In this document: positions 8,124 through 17,922 of the stretch, in pieces
Layout of the letters: each line of letters starts with the position of its first letter
Numbering within the stretch: the stretch's first letter is position 1
Origin: Halogranum gelatinilyticum
Lineage (GTDB): Archaea > Halobacteriota > Halobacteria > Halobacteriales > Haloferacaceae
Length of the DNA: 64,000 nt
Assembly (NCBI RefSeq): GCF_900103715.1
Contig: NZ_FNHL01000008.1
Span: forward strand, 1-64,000
Direction: 5' to 3'
Made by a program: the position numbers and the translations under genes
The notes under the pieces: model-generated
Told to the model about the DNA's origin: nothing
What the model saw: the letters and a program-made list of their open reading frames with translations, nothing else
Database searches by the model: none

Positions 8124-9500
8124 ATGCGTCTGGTCCAAGTGTTGATACCCGAGGGTAAGAGCGATAGTGTACTCACAGCCCTCGACGACCAAGGAATCGA
8201 CTATGCGGTCTTCGAGGAAGTTGGACGTGGTGACTTCGAAGCGATGGTCCAGTTTCCCGTGCCGCCGAGCGGTGTCGAGCCGATCATGGAGGAACTCACT
8301 GCGGCGGGCATTCGGGACGACTCGTACACCATCGTCCTTCCGACCGAGACGGTCGTCTCACAACGACTCTCGGCACTGGAAGCGCGGTTTCCGAGCCTCC
8401 GCATCTCCCGCGAGGAGTTGTACGCACGGGCGGGAGACCTCGCACCCGCGAACTCGACGTTCTTCGCCTTTCTAATCTTGAGTACAGTCATCGCCACGAC
8501 GGGCCTGTTACTCGACTCCGCGGCCACGATCATCGGGGCGATGGTCGTTGCCCCGCTGATGGGACCGGCGATCTCCGCGAGCGTCGGGACCGTTCTCGAC
8601 GACCAACGGATGGCGGCGAGAGGGGTGAAGCTCCAGGTGTTCGGACTGCTCGCCGCGATTGCGACCGGGGCGATCTTGGGCTGGCTGCTCCAGCAGACGG
8701 TCCTCATCCCACCACAACTCGATATTCAGTCGATTCCGCAGGTCGCAGAGCGGACCAGTCCGAACTTCTTGTCGCTCTTTCTCGCGCTCGGGTCGGGCAT
8801 CGCGGGGGCACTCAGCATCATCCGCGGCTCCGGCTCGTCGCTCGTGGGCGTCGCAATCGCCGTCGCACTCGTGCCGCCCGCCGCGACGGCCGGGCTGGGT
8901 CTCGCCTTCGGTCTCCCGGGTGTCGCCGTCGCGGGGACCGTGCTCGTCGTCATTAACCTGCTCGCCATCAACGTCTCGGCACTCGTCTTGCTCTACGTCG
9001 CCGGCTTCAAGCCGCTGGAGGCGGGGCGGTTCGACGGGGTCCGTTCGTCCGTCTTCTCCCGTATCGTCGTCATCGTCGTCGCCATCGCCGTGCTCTCGGT
9101 CGTCCTCGGTGCCGTGACCTGGACGAGCTTCCAAGCGGAATCCCTCGAACGACAGACGCAGACCGTCCTCCAACAGCAGTTCGACGAGGCCGACATCGAG
9201 GGGGTGCAACTCGTCAGCGTCACCGTCGATTACCGCCCTGCCGACATCCTGCTCGGAAACCAACCGCAGGTCGACGTGCTCGTCGGGATCCCCCGCAGTC
9301 TCGAAGCACCACCCGACCTCGCCCAACGGTTCGACGATACGCTGACCGACGAACTGGGCCGTGACGTCGTCGTCCGAGTGGGCTTCATCGAGGCACAGCT
9401 GTCGGAGGCAGAAGAACGAGACCCACCGCTCGGATGGCCGTCGATGGCGTCGCCGCCGACGGGGACGGCGGAACCGATGGGAACAGCGAGACCGATGTGA
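8124..9500 (+). CDS. DUF389 / TIGR00341-family membrane protein
   Basis: A 458-residue protein with a soluble N-terminal part (about 1-105, beginning MRLVQVLIPEG) and about seven membrane segments from 110 to 335, including GAMVVAPLMGP, a hallmark of DUF389. A polar C-terminal domain follows, ending in a proline- and methionine-rich tail. Function is not established for the family. A TATA-like CACTTATTGC ends about 22 bases before the ATG, in keeping with a leaderless transcript. Confidence 0.85.
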   Translation: MRLVQVLIPEGKSDSVLTALDDQGIDYAVFEEVGRGDFEAMVQFPVPPSGVEPIMEELTAAGIRDDSYTIVLPTETVVSQRLSALEARFPSLRISREELYARAGDLAPANSTFFAFLILSTVIATTGLLLDSAATIIGAMVVAPLMGPAISASVGTVLDDQRMAARGVKLQVFGLLAAIATGAILGWLLQQTVLIPPQLDIQSIPQVAERTSPNFLSLFLALGSGIAGALSIIRGSGSSLVGVAIAVALVPPAATAGLGLAFGLPGVAVAGTVLVVINLLAINVSALVLLYVAGFKPLEAGRFDGVRSSVFSRIVVIVVAIAVLSVVLGAVTWTSFQAESLERQTQTVLQQQFDEADIEGVQLVSVTVDYRPADILLGNQPQVDVLVGIPRSLEAPPDLAQRFDDTLTDELGRDVVVRVGFIEAQLSEAEERDPPLGWPSMASPPTGTAEPMGTARPM

Positions 9501-9800
9501 ACGACGAGAGCCATGTGGATGGCGTGATCGGCGGTACAACCGCGGGCTAACGGCACTCAATGGACTGTCCATCCGTTGCCACGACAGACTGTTAGTTGTT
9601 ACAGAGCTAGCGGTGTCACGAACACTTCGGACGGCCGTGACAGTCGCGATTTGCAGTCTACCGGACGACTAGCCGCTTTTCGGCCACCGGCGGGCCGAGA
9701 CAGATAGTGGCGATTCGCTGGATTGTACAGATATCGTTCTCAAATATTCTCGTTTATCCACAGTACTACCTTATCTCGATACCGTCCGTTGTAGGGGTGT
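9501..9800. other. Intergenic region with a weak copy of the 22-bp motif
   Basis: No gene. At 9598-9619 GTTACA is followed by a centred CTAG and then TGTCAC, a partial match to the near-palindrome found at 22530, 34916 and 63266. A TATA-like CTTATCT near 9770 would serve the gene starting at 9801. Confidence 0.4.
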
Positions 9801-10298
9801 ATGACTTCGTTAGTTGTGCTTGCGTTCAAGACCATAGACGGTGCGGAACAGGCCCGGGAGAAGCTCTACGAACTCCAGAAACAGCAGCTCATCACACTCG
9901 AAGACGCGGCAGTCGTTCGCCGGGACGAGAACGGGAAAGTGAAAGTCAAACAGGCCCACAGCCTCGTCGGTGCGGGCGCGCTCGGGGGTGCCTTCTGGGG
10001 AATGCTCATCGGCCTGCTCTTCTGGGCACCGTGGCTCGGACTCCTCGCGGGGGCGGCATCCGGCGCGCTTTCGGGCAAACTCACCGACATCGGCGTCGAC
10101 GACAAGTTCATCGAGGAGGTGAGCGAGACGATCGAACCCGGCCACTCCGCCCTCTTCTTGATGACCCGCGAGGCACAGGTCGAGCGCGTCAGAGACGAGA
10201 TGACTGACTTCGACTTCGAAATCATCCAGACGAACCTCTCTCCGGCCGACGAACGGGCACTCAAGGACACGTTCGCTGCCGAAGAAGTCAGCGGGTGA
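9801..10298 (+). CDS. DUF1269-domain protein
   Basis: A 165-residue protein of the DUF1269 family. A ferredoxin-like N-terminal part (about 1-50) contains the family LEDAAVV motif, and is followed by a glycine-rich hydrophobic hairpin (about 54-92, GAGALGGAFWGMLIGLLFW) and an acidic C-terminal part. The glycine zipper suggests membrane insertion or assembly. Members are common in bacteria and haloarchaea and have no assigned reaction. It sits ahead of two membrane-protein genes in the same direction, but gaps of about 100 bases make an operon uncertain. Confidence 0.8.
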   Translation: MTSLVVLAFKTIDGAEQAREKLYELQKQQLITLEDAAVVRRDENGKVKVKQAHSLVGAGALGGAFWGMLIGLLFWAPWLGLLAGAASGALSGKLTDIGVDDKFIEEVSETIEPGHSALFLMTREAQVERVRDEMTDFDFEIIQTNLSPADERALKDTFAAEEVSG

Positions 10299-10397
10299 GT
10301 CGACGGGAACGGTGTGGCTTTTTGCGGATTCCGTGACGGCCGCACGGTTCGGTGAGTCACGGGTCTCCGTCGACGACGGTGGCCATCCGGAGCCCAC

Positions 10398-11606
10398 ATG
10401 AGCCGACAACGCGGCATTGCGAGACGGACGACAGAGACTCTCGCCGAGCTGCAGGTCGGCTGGTGGGCGTTCGCGCTCGTCGTCGTCGGCATCGTGGCGT
10501 TCGTCGGCTACGTCTATCTCCCGTGGATCGTCTTCGGGCTGTTCGTCTACTACGTGGCACGGCCCATCGAACGCCGGCTCGACGACGTGCTCCCGTCGCG
10601 AAACCTGTCGGCTCTCGTGACGCTGACCCTCGTCGTCGTCCCGGTCGTCACGGTGCTGGGAGCCGCGGTGCTCGTCACGGTCGTCGAACTCAGCCGGTTT
10701 TTCTCGACCGAGATCGTCGCGAGGCTCGACGAGGCACTGCCGTTCGCGGTCGGCGTGCTCCCACGGGACCCCGCCGAGTTCGGTGCCGTATTCGCCAGCT
10801 GGCTCAGCGGTGGCGCGTTTCAGACCGTCTTCGGGTCGATAACGCAGACGGTCGGGTCGGTCGCTGCGACCCTGTTCAACGGCTTCCTGTCGTTGCTGTT
10901 CGCGTTTTTCCTCCTTCGGGAGGACGACCGACTCGCCGCGTGGTTCGTCCGAAACGTCGCCGGCGAGGACTCCGACGTCGTCGACTATCTTTCTGCTGTG
11001 GACGAGAGATTACAGTCCGTCTACTTCGGCTACACCATCACGATCTTCGTCGTCATGCTCCTGGCGACGGTCGCCTACAGTGCGTTCAATCTCGTCGCCC
11101 CGCCGGGGATGCGGATTCCGGCACCGATTCCGCTGGCCGTCGTCACCGGCCTGTTCACCGTCATCCCGCTCGTCGGCCGGAGCATCGTCTACTTTGTCGT
11201 CGCTGGCTACCTCGCCACCGTCGCGGTACGGACGGACCCGACGTCGCTGTGGTTTCCCCTCGCGTTTCTGGCCGTCATGGAACTGCCCTTCGACAACCTC
11301 ATTCGGGTGTACGTCCGCCCGGCCCTGTCGGGGCGACTGGTCCCGATGAGTTTCATCGTGTTCGCGTATCTCCTTGGCCCGCCGCTGTTCGGCTGGTACG
11401 GCATCTTCTACGGCCCATTGCTCATGGTCGTCGTCGTCCTGTTCTTCCAGTCGAAGCTCCCGGAACTCGTGGGCCGCGGCGGCGACGCGACACAACCGTC
11501 GCAGACCGATACGGTTGACCCGACCGATACGGTCGAACCGTCCGAGAAGGTTGACCCCGCCGAAACAGTTGGCGAGTCGCTCGGGCCGACGTCGGACATA
11601 GATTGA
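10398..11606 (+). CDS. AI-2E/PerM-family transporter
   Basis: A 402-residue membrane protein of the AI-2E transporter (PerM/YdiK) family. Seven to eight membrane segments are visible, with the family pattern of a long polar region after the third and the motif PFDNLIRVYVRP near residue 300. E. coli TqsA exports autoinducer-2 and others act as Na+/H+ antiporters; neither role can be assigned here. The last 45 residues are a low-complexity acidic tail with VDPTDTVEPSEKVDPAET-type repeats, likely recent sequence outside the fold. Confidence 0.88.
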   Translation: MSRQRGIARRTTETLAELQVGWWAFALVVVGIVAFVGYVYLPWIVFGLFVYYVARPIERRLDDVLPSRNLSALVTLTLVVVPVVTVLGAAVLVTVVELSRFFSTEIVARLDEALPFAVGVLPRDPAEFGAVFASWLSGGAFQTVFGSITQTVGSVAATLFNGFLSLLFAFFLLREDDRLAAWFVRNVAGEDSDVVDYLSAVDERLQSVYFGYTITIFVVMLLATVAYSAFNLVAPPGMRIPAPIPLAVVTGLFTVIPLVGRSIVYFVVAGYLATVAVRTDPTSLWFPLAFLAVMELPFDNLIRVYVRPALSGRLVPMSFIVFAYLLGPPLFGWYGIFYGPLLMVVVVLFFQSKLPELVGRGGDATQPSQTDTVDPTDTVEPSEKVDPAETVGESLGPTSDID

Positions 11607-11699
11607 TGCTGTCCCCGACCCAACAGTAGCCATTCGAACAGGGTGGACTCGGTGTCACGACGTCTCTGTGGCCGGTTCACGCTGTCGAGCTAGAAGATC

Positions 11700-12305
11700 A
11701 TGAGCCAAGCGTTACCCGAAGAGAGGATCATCGAGGATGCCAGACGCAACGCCGCCATCGCGTGGGTGCTCACCGCACTCCTCGTGGTGGTCGCCGCCGT
11801 CAGCTTCTTCGCTGGCCTGTTCGTCGACATGGCGGTCGCGGCTGTCGCGGCGGCGGTCGTACTCGTACCAGCATTCGCACACCGAACGTGGACCAGGACC
11901 GTCCCCTGGCCGATACTGCTGCTCGCGTCGCTGCCGCTGGTCGTTCGGGCGTTCGAACCGTCGTTCCTCGCCGATACGGTCGCCGCGCTCGGCATCGCGG
12001 CACTGGCGCTGCTCGTCGTCGTTGTCCTGCAGCTGACGACGACCGTCAGCATGACGCCAAACGTTGCCATCGGCGTCGTCGTAATCGCGACCCTCGCGAC
12101 CGCCGGGTTCTGGGCACTCGGCTCTGCGGCCTCCGCGAGATATCTCGGAACGGGATTCGTCGAGACCAACGACCAACTCATGGGTATCTTTACGTCCGCG
12201 CTGGTGGCCAGTCTCGCCGCCGCGCTCCTCTTCCGCTGGTATTTCGGACGGGTGCTCGAAGCGAACCGCGAGGCGGAACCAATCGAGGAGGTGCGGACCG
12301 TATGA
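11700..12305 (+). CDS. Uncharacterised membrane protein
   Basis: A 201-residue protein with about six hydrophobic segments and a short polar N-terminus. I do not recognise its family. Its stop codon overlaps the ATG of the next gene by four bases (ATGA), so the two are probably translated together, and the partner is a YjdF-like membrane protein. A joint membrane function is inferred only from this coupling. Confidence 0.7.
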   Translation: MSQALPEERIIEDARRNAAIAWVLTALLVVVAAVSFFAGLFVDMAVAAVAAAVVLVPAFAHRTWTRTVPWPILLLASLPLVVRAFEPSFLADTVAALGIAALALLVVVVLQLTTTVSMTPNVAIGVVVIATLATAGFWALGSAASARYLGTGFVETNDQLMGIFTSALVASLAAALLFRWYFGRVLEANREAEPIEEVRTV

Positions 12306-12970
12306 AGCTCCGAGACCGGCTGCATCTTTCGAAAGGTCGCCAGTCCCAACTGGTCAGATTCCTGCAGTTCGTGATGGTCGGCATCCTCTCCATCGGCCTC
12401 TATCTGGGGAACATGGGCGTCGTGGTCAACGCCGCCGTCGGGCTGCTCGTGACGTTCCTCCCCGCCTATCTGGAGCGTAACTACCGGTTCACGATGGACG
12501 TCGCGCTGGTGCTCTGGATTACGGTGGCGATGTTCCTCCACGCGTTCGGGACGCTTCCGCTGCCGGGGTTGGAGTTCACGAGTGCCTACTCAGCGACGTG
12601 GTGGTGGGACCACATGACCCACGCACTCTCGTCCTCGTTGGTCGCGGGTGTCGCCTACGCGATCGTCCGCGCACTCGACGAACACAGCGAGTTCATCCAC
12701 ATGCCGCCGAAGTTCCTCTTCGTCTTCATGCTCATGTTCGTGATGGCGTTCGGGGTGGTCTGGGAACTCCTCGAGTTCTACATCAGCGTCGTCTCCGCGC
12801 TCCTCGGTGCCGAGACCGTCCTCACCCAGTACGGACTCGGCGACACCGTCCTCGACCTGTTCTACAACTCGGTCGGTGGCCTGCTCGTCGCCATCTTCGG
12901 CTCGGCGTATCTCACCGGCGTCTCGGGGCAACTCGCAGAGCGGCTCGGCGCGCAGTCCGCAAAACGGTAG
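12302..12970 (+). CDS. YjdF/DUF2238-like membrane protein
   Basis: A 222-residue protein with about seven membrane segments. Polar motifs inside the membrane, WWWDHMTHALSS near residue 100 and VWELLEFY near 155, followed by GDTVLDLFYNSVGG, match the DUF2238/YjdF group. These proteins have conserved His and Asp in the membrane, but no known reaction. The start at 12302 is chosen over longer open frame upstream because it overlaps the preceding stop, a sign of translational coupling. Confidence 0.78.
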   Translation: MKLRDRLHLSKGRQSQLVRFLQFVMVGILSIGLYLGNMGVVVNAAVGLLVTFLPAYLERNYRFTMDVALVLWITVAMFLHAFGTLPLPGLEFTSAYSATWWWDHMTHALSSSLVAGVAYAIVRALDEHSEFIHMPPKFLFVFMLMFVMAFGVVWELLEFYISVVSALLGAETVLTQYGLGDTVLDLFYNSVGGLLVAIFGSAYLTGVSGQLAERLGAQSAKR

Positions 12971-12996
12971 TCGCGGGACGCTCTCTCGGATTGGAG

Positions 12997-14730
12997 TCAG
13001 TCCTGTCCGGCCGTCTCAGTGTCTCCCCGGAGACCGTCCTCTGGACGCTCGACGGCCGTCGGTGCCGGCTCCGGCTCGGCTATCTCTCTCGGCAGGAGCG
13101 CGGAGGCCACGAGCGTGAGAAGCACGAGCAACACGAGCAGCAAGAGCGACCCTTGTCCCGCATCGACGATTGCCGTATCGAAGGCACCGGCGACGAGGTC
13201 CTGCTCGGCAGGCGACAGTCGAGCCAGGAAGGCCGCCTGCGTCTCCTTCGTCGCCGTCTCGATGGCCGATTGAAGCTGTATCGCCAGCGTGTTCCGCTGT
13301 TCGACCGAGAGGTCCGCACCCTGTACAGAGAAGAGCGCGGTGACGACGCCACGGTAATACTGGTTGAGGAGGAACGACCCGATGACTGCCGTCCCGAGCG
13401 CGTAGCCCAGCATCGCAGTCGCGTTCAGCGCGCCCGACGCCTCCGAGGAGTCCGCCGTGTCGACGGCCGAGAGCGTTATGTCGATCAGCTGTGCCCCCAC
13501 GAGACCGAGACCGAGACCGAAGATCACCATCGGGACCACGGTCTGGCTGAGCGTCATCTCTAGGCTCGTCTGCGGAATCAACAGCAGGAGTCCGACTGCC
13601 ATGAGGACGATACCGCCCTGGATGAGTAGCTTCGGCGAGACGTGCTCCCGCCAGCCAGTGGTGACCATCGACGCGACCAGCGTCGCGAGCGAGAACGGCA
13701 GCATCGCCAACCCGGCCTCGAAGGCCGTGTAGCCGACTCCCGACTGCAGGAACACGGGGATGACGAAGATGAACCCGGCCATGACCAGCGAGCGGGCCAT
13801 GTTCGTGAGTATTCCCGAACTGAACCGTCCGTTCGTGAGGATGCGAATGGGAAGCAGCGGCGACCCACCGGCGCGCTCGACCCGAAGCTCGTGTTGCGCG
13901 AAGAGAGCGAAGCCGAGCAGGCCGCCCCCGATGAGCCAGACCGCCGGAGACGTCCCGAACGGGGTCAACTGAACGCCGCCCAGGACGAACGGGCGTCTCG
14001 CCACGAGCCAGCCGTACGTGCCACCGGCGAGGAAGCCGGCGACGAGCATCGTCGCACCGACCGCCGAGAGGAGCGCGCCCTGGACGTCGAGCCGGTCGCG
14101 CGTCTCGCCGAGTCGCGCTTCGGGGAGATACCGGACGAACACGAGCGTGACGAGGACGACGAGCGCTTCGAGTGCGAAGCCCCACCGCCAGCTGGCGTAC
14201 GTGGTCAGCGCGCCCCCCAGGATGGGACCGACGGCCGCGCCGGTCGCGTTCACCCCTGCCAGAATGCCGAGGGCCTTCGCACGGTCTTTCCCCTCGTAGC
14301 TGAGGACGAGCACGGTGAAGGTCAAAGGGAGCAACACGGCGGCCGCGGCTCCCTCGACGAACGACCAGCCGAGATACAGAACGAGCGGATTCCAACTCAC
14401 TGCTGCGAGCAGCGTCCCCGCTGCGTAGACGACGAGCGTGACGGTCATCAGCCGTCGCAACCCGACCATCGTCGCGAGCTTCCCGCCGGGGAGGATGAGC
14501 GCGGCCATCACCAACGAGTAGACCGCAATCGCGCCCTGTACGACGGAGACGCTTGTATCGAGATCGACAACGATGGCGGGGATGGCGACGTTCATCAGCG
14601 TCGAGTCGATGACCGCGATGAACATCGCGAGACTCACCGCGATTGCTGGCCCCCAGTACTCAAGCCCCGTCGCTCGTTCGTCTGTGGGCGAACCGGCTGG
14701 CGTGTCACTACGTGTCCCGTCAGTACTCAT
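12997..14730 (-). CDS. MFS drug-efflux transporter, DHA2 (14-TM) type
   Basis: A 577-residue major facilitator protein of the EmrB/QacA group, exporting drugs or other hydrophobic compounds by proton antiport. About fourteen membrane segments are present. Motif C-like GVNATGAAVGPILGG lies near residue 160, and DSTLMNVAIPAI near residue 45 is the classic DHA2 start motif. The insertion of about 60 polar residues before the last segment is usual in this group. Start ATG at 14730 follows an open frame with a polar 25-residue leader. It is convergent with the YjdF-like gene and divergent from the HdeD gene. Confidence 0.9.
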   Translation of the reverse strand: MSTDGTRSDTPAGSPTDERATGLEYWGPAIAVSLAMFIAVIDSTLMNVAIPAIVVDLDTSVSVVQGAIAVYSLVMAALILPGGKLATMVGLRRLMTVTLVVYAAGTLLAAVSWNPLVLYLGWSFVEGAAAAVLLPLTFTVLVLSYEGKDRAKALGILAGVNATGAAVGPILGGALTTYASWRWGFALEALVVLVTLVFVRYLPEARLGETRDRLDVQGALLSAVGATMLVAGFLAGGTYGWLVARRPFVLGGVQLTPFGTSPAVWLIGGGLLGFALFAQHELRVERAGGSPLLPIRILTNGRFSSGILTNMARSLVMAGFIFVIPVFLQSGVGYTAFEAGLAMLPFSLATLVASMVTTGWREHVSPKLLIQGGIVLMAVGLLLLIPQTSLEMTLSQTVVPMVIFGLGLGLVGAQLIDITLSAVDTADSSEASGALNATAMLGYALGTAVIGSFLLNQYYRGVVTALFSVQGADLSVEQRNTLAIQLQSAIETATKETQAAFLARLSPAEQDLVAGAFDTAIVDAGQGSLLLLVLLVLLTLVASALLPREIAEPEPAPTAVERPEDGLRGDTETAGQD

Positions 14731-14838
14731 GAAGAGAGAACTTCGCGGTTGTGCTACATCAACTCGTACTCTCTCACGCCGGACAGTCTCTGTTTCCGTC
14801 GTTTCGCTGGCGTCCGAGCGAGCATCTCGCGCATCGAA

Positions 14839-14846
14839 TATTTATC
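14839..14846 (+). promoter_or_regulatory. TATA box of the second HdeD gene
   Basis: TATTTATC ends 19 bases before the ATG at 14865, spacing that would give a leaderless or nearly leaderless transcript. This is the main reason for choosing that start over longer frames. Confidence 0.55.
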
Positions 14847-14864
14847 ACAGGAAACCGACTAGCA

Positions 14865-15449
14865 ATGGGGACAGTAATGGCTACAACACGAGAAACGGCG
14901 TCGAGAACAGCGTCGTCGACCACCGAACCACTGGACGAGCCAGTCGATACGAGACTGCGGCTTGCGGTCGGCGTGATCACCATCGGAATCGGTTTCTTCG
15001 CGATCGCGATGCCACTCGTCACCGGCGTCTTGGTGAGCGTGTGGCTCGGGCTGTTGCTGATCGTCGTCGGTATCGTCCGCACGGAGGCATTGAAACATCG
15101 GTCCGACGTCCGTTTCGGAAGCGTGGCCGCAGAGGTGCTCCGCGCCAGCCTCTACGTCGTCGTCGGACTCATCCTCCTCTTGCTCCCGCTCGAACCGTCG
15201 CGTCTCTCGCTGGTGCTCGCGATTCCGGTCGTCATCGACGGGATCGGCTTCCTCTCGCGTGCTGCACGTGTCGAAACGGGACCGTGGCGGTCCGCGCTCG
15301 TCGGCGTCGCACTCGTCTGCATCTCGGTGCTCCTCGTCGTCGGGTGGCCCGGAAGCACCGCAGTCCTGCTTGGGGGTCTCTTCGGAGGAGGACTCGTGCT
15401 GGTCGGGGCCGTGGCCGTCCTCTCGTCCGTTTCGTCGGAGCTGCAGTGA
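14865..15449 (+). CDS. HdeD-family (DUF308) membrane protein, second copy
   Basis: A 194-residue membrane protein with about six hydrophobic segments (from about residue 30) and a threonine- and serine-rich polar N-terminus. The segment IAMPLVTGVLVSVWLG and the pairing of short hairpins resemble HdeD/DUF308. It is a distant paralogue of the protein at 5835-6452. An ATG at 14877 is a possible alternative start. Confidence 0.75.
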   Translation: MGTVMATTRETASRTASSTTEPLDEPVDTRLRLAVGVITIGIGFFAIAMPLVTGVLVSVWLGLLLIVVGIVRTEALKHRSDVRFGSVAAEVLRASLYVVVGLILLLLPLEPSRLSLVLAIPVVIDGIGFLSRAARVETGPWRSALVGVALVCISVLLVVGWPGSTAVLLGGLFGGGLVLVGAVAVLSSVSSELQ

Positions 15450-16187
15450 TCACTGAGTCGGGTATGGTGACGTGGTTATTCTGTGCTTTTTCGACCTTCT
15501 CACTGCAACCACGTCCTGTTCTGAATCACGGTCGTCCTGAGCGGCGTGTCGCTGCCACGGTCTCTCGTGGATTGAGCAACTCAAGAAAACCAAGCGGGGA
15601 CACGTGAACAGATGCTCAGGACCCTCACCGAGTAAGAGGCCTGCGTGAAAGCCTGAAGAGAATGCAGAAGTAGTTAGAACAATTCGCATCAGAATTCACT
15701 AACAGATCCACGGAGGGAGCCCCGATATGATCCACATTTACATTTATCAGACATTCCCTGAATATCTTGGTTTAATTTTGCCTTTATTCGATAGTACGGG
15801 GTGAATTATAGATAATGGATGTTAAAATGGAGTCTACACGACATCATTCTGTGGCAAGCAGAATGGGTCTACCAGAGTGAGATCCGTGTCACGTTTCCAT
15901 CGGCTGAACTCTTTTGCCAACGAGATAGACGCCATTTCTAAGTGGATCTCACTGGCTAATGAGCACGAGAATTCCGACACGAATAATGTCAGTCACGAGC
16001 GGTCAAAATATCCAATGAGTCTTGTATTGGTACTCCTCAATACCTCCACATCCTGTCTCGAACGAAGCACAAGGTTCACGAGCTGCTCAGGTCCCAATCC
16101 AGGGGCACTGGGTAACGGTGGCCGATGTGGTGCTCTCTACTGTAACACCGCCAACCCACAGGCTATCAAAAAATCCGTACCAATGGT
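15450..16187. other. 738-bp gap, start of the lower-GC block
   Basis: No gene recognised. Composition changes from GC-rich to nearly balanced near 15.6 kb. An open frame at 15877-16308 runs into the esterase gene from the opposite strand and resembles nothing I know. Possible remnants of decayed genes cannot be excluded. Confidence 0.4.
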
Positions 16188-17186
16188 TTACTGGGAATCA
16201 AACTGGGCGTGCAGTCTCTCGCTGATATCCCGGTACGCTTGGTGTACCTTCTCAATATCGATAGGGTCTCCAATCATAGCGAAGAATCCGTGGGTTAGAT
16301 CCTCATAGTTGGAGAACGAGGTGGAGACATTCGACTTTCGGAGCCGTTCCGCATACAGTGCACCGTCGTCCCTGAGTGGGTCGAATCCGGCAGTGAGTAC
16401 GGTGGCTGGTGGCAGCCCGGAGAGATCATTCGCCTTTCGCGGCCACGCGTAGTAGTTCGCGTCGTCGATGTCTGAGTCGGTGTACAGCTCGTAAATCATA
16501 TCGACGATGTCTGCGGTGAGGTCGTACCCGGTTGCGTTTTGCTTGTAGGCCTCACTCGTTCGAGCGTCACCGACGGCAGGATAGATCAGCACTTGGTGTG
16601 CCACCTTGGGACCGTCACGATCACGGGCCAACAGAGCGGTTGCAGCGGCCAAGTTACCACCAGCACTATCCCCCATTACGATTGTCTGATCTGGGTCGAC
16701 ACCGAGTTCGGCCGCTGAATTGGAGACCCATTCAAGAACCGAGTAGCAATCGAGAAGTCCGGCCGGGAACGGGTTCTCTGGTGCTAATCGATAGTCGACA
16801 CTGACAATCGGATAGCCTGTCACGTTGGCCATCTTCCGACACACTCGATTGTGTGTGTCGATGCTACCGGAGATCCACCCACCCCCGTGGAAAAATACGA
16901 TCGAAGGAGAACTCTGAGAACGGTCTGCTCGGGGTTCGTATTGTCGGACCGGAATCTCGCCATTCGGGCCGAGGACAGTATCGTCAGAAACTCTTTCGAT
17001 CGGAATTTCGAGATCCGAACTGAGAGGACTCTCAGCGTCCATCTGACGTAACTCTTCGACGGTCAACTCGCTTGCAGGTGGGTCATCAGAATCGGCATCC
17101 CCCTCAAGATGGTCAGCGATCAGTGGATGCACTTCATCTGCTCTCGATGGAGTCGTCGTTATCGTCGTATCTACGGGTGAAGTCAT
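16188..17186 (-). CDS. Alpha/beta hydrolase, HSL (esterase/lipase) family
   Basis: A 332-residue carboxylesterase-type hydrolase of the hormone-sensitive lipase family. The oxyanion motif HGGGW is at 100-104, the nucleophile Ser174 in GDSAGG, the acid Asp269 in FDPLRDD and the His299 in LTHGF. There is no signal peptide, so it acts in the cytosol. It follows the sugar ABC operon on the same strand after a 127-base gap with its own TATA-like GTATAAATTAC. A sugar-ester deacylase role, releasing acetyl groups from imported sugars, is possible but only inferred from position. Confidence 0.88.
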   Translation of the reverse strand: MTSPVDTTITTTPSRADEVHPLIADHLEGDADSDDPPASELTVEELRQMDAESPLSSDLEIPIERVSDDTVLGPNGEIPVRQYEPRADRSQSSPSIVFFHGGGWISGSIDTHNRVCRKMANVTGYPIVSVDYRLAPENPFPAGLLDCYSVLEWVSNSAAELGVDPDQTIVMGDSAGGNLAAATALLARDRDGPKVAHQVLIYPAVGDARTSEAYKQNATGYDLTADIVDMIYELYTDSDIDDANYYAWPRKANDLSGLPPATVLTAGFDPLRDDGALYAERLRKSNVSTSFSNYEDLTHGFFAMIGDPIDIEKVHQAYRDISERLHAQFDSQ

Positions 17187-17313
17187 GGCTATTGACGCGG
17201 AATTTTCCGTAATTTATACCTGTCCCATACTGTTAAATATGTTCTCATGTGCAAGACACGAAATTACACACCTCCGGGGACATCCCAGAAAGCCACAGGG
17301 CAGTTAGTCGAGA

Positions 17314-17922
17314 TTAACTGAGGGTATTCTCGACGAGTCGGACCTGCATCGAGAAGGCGAACCCCGCATAGACGAGTACGAACGCCACAGTGAACACAGT
17401 CGTCGTAAGGAGCAAGGCGAGTGTGAGAACGCCCATCGTCATCGAGGAAGTCGGGTTCGAAGCGACCCACTGAACGCCGAATCGGAGCGCGTCTTTCCCG
17501 GATTGCCCCTGAGAGAGTCCCACGAACGTAGGGACGAGAACCAATGAGAGATAGACCCCCACATAAAATGTCAGAACCATGATTGCGAGCCGGAGGATGG
17601 TGAATTCGAGTGTCAAGACATAGAGATACGAAGCTGACAGTCCGAAAAACAGGGGTGGCAGTAGCCCGAACACGGTGGCTGGTATCGCCCGTCGGCGGAC
17701 CACACGGAAGACCTGGGTGGGATTGACTCGGTTCCGGTCGGAGTTCAGTTCCCGAATCGCAGTGTAGGCTCCCAACGTCGCAGGACCGATGGTGATAACT
17801 GGGAGACAGCTTACCGTCCAAGCGAGGCTGATAACGACAAGCCAGTAGCTATTGTTGTAGACGAACCTGCTTGTCCCGGAGAGACCATCTCCGAGCCGTT
17901 TCACCGAGGCGTTCGCCATCAC
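17314..17922 (-). CDS. YesL-like (DUF624) membrane protein of sugar ABC operon
   Basis: A 202-residue membrane protein with about five hydrophobic segments, resembling YesL/DUF624 proteins that sit beside CUT1 sugar transporters for plant-polysaccharide fragments. The GTG start overlaps the last base of the upstream permease stop; an ATG one codon later is an alternative. The tight overlap puts it in the solute-binding protein and permease operon. The family's role is unknown; it may help transporter assembly. Confidence 0.72.
   Translation of the reverse strand: MMANASVKRLGDGLSGTSRFVYNNSYWLVVISLAWTVSCLPVITIGPATLGAYTAIRELNSDRNRVNPTQVFRVVRRRAIPATVFGLLPPLFFGLSASYLYVLTLEFTILRLAIMVLTFYVGVYLSLVLVPTFVGLSQGQSGKDALRFGVQWVASNPTSSMTMGVLTLALLLTTTVFTVAFVLVYAGFAFSMQVRLVENTLS

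Noticed and set aside
15877-16308. 143-codon frame in the low-GC gap
   Set aside because: Runs into the esterase gene on the other strand, no relative recognised, no promoter of standard spacing.
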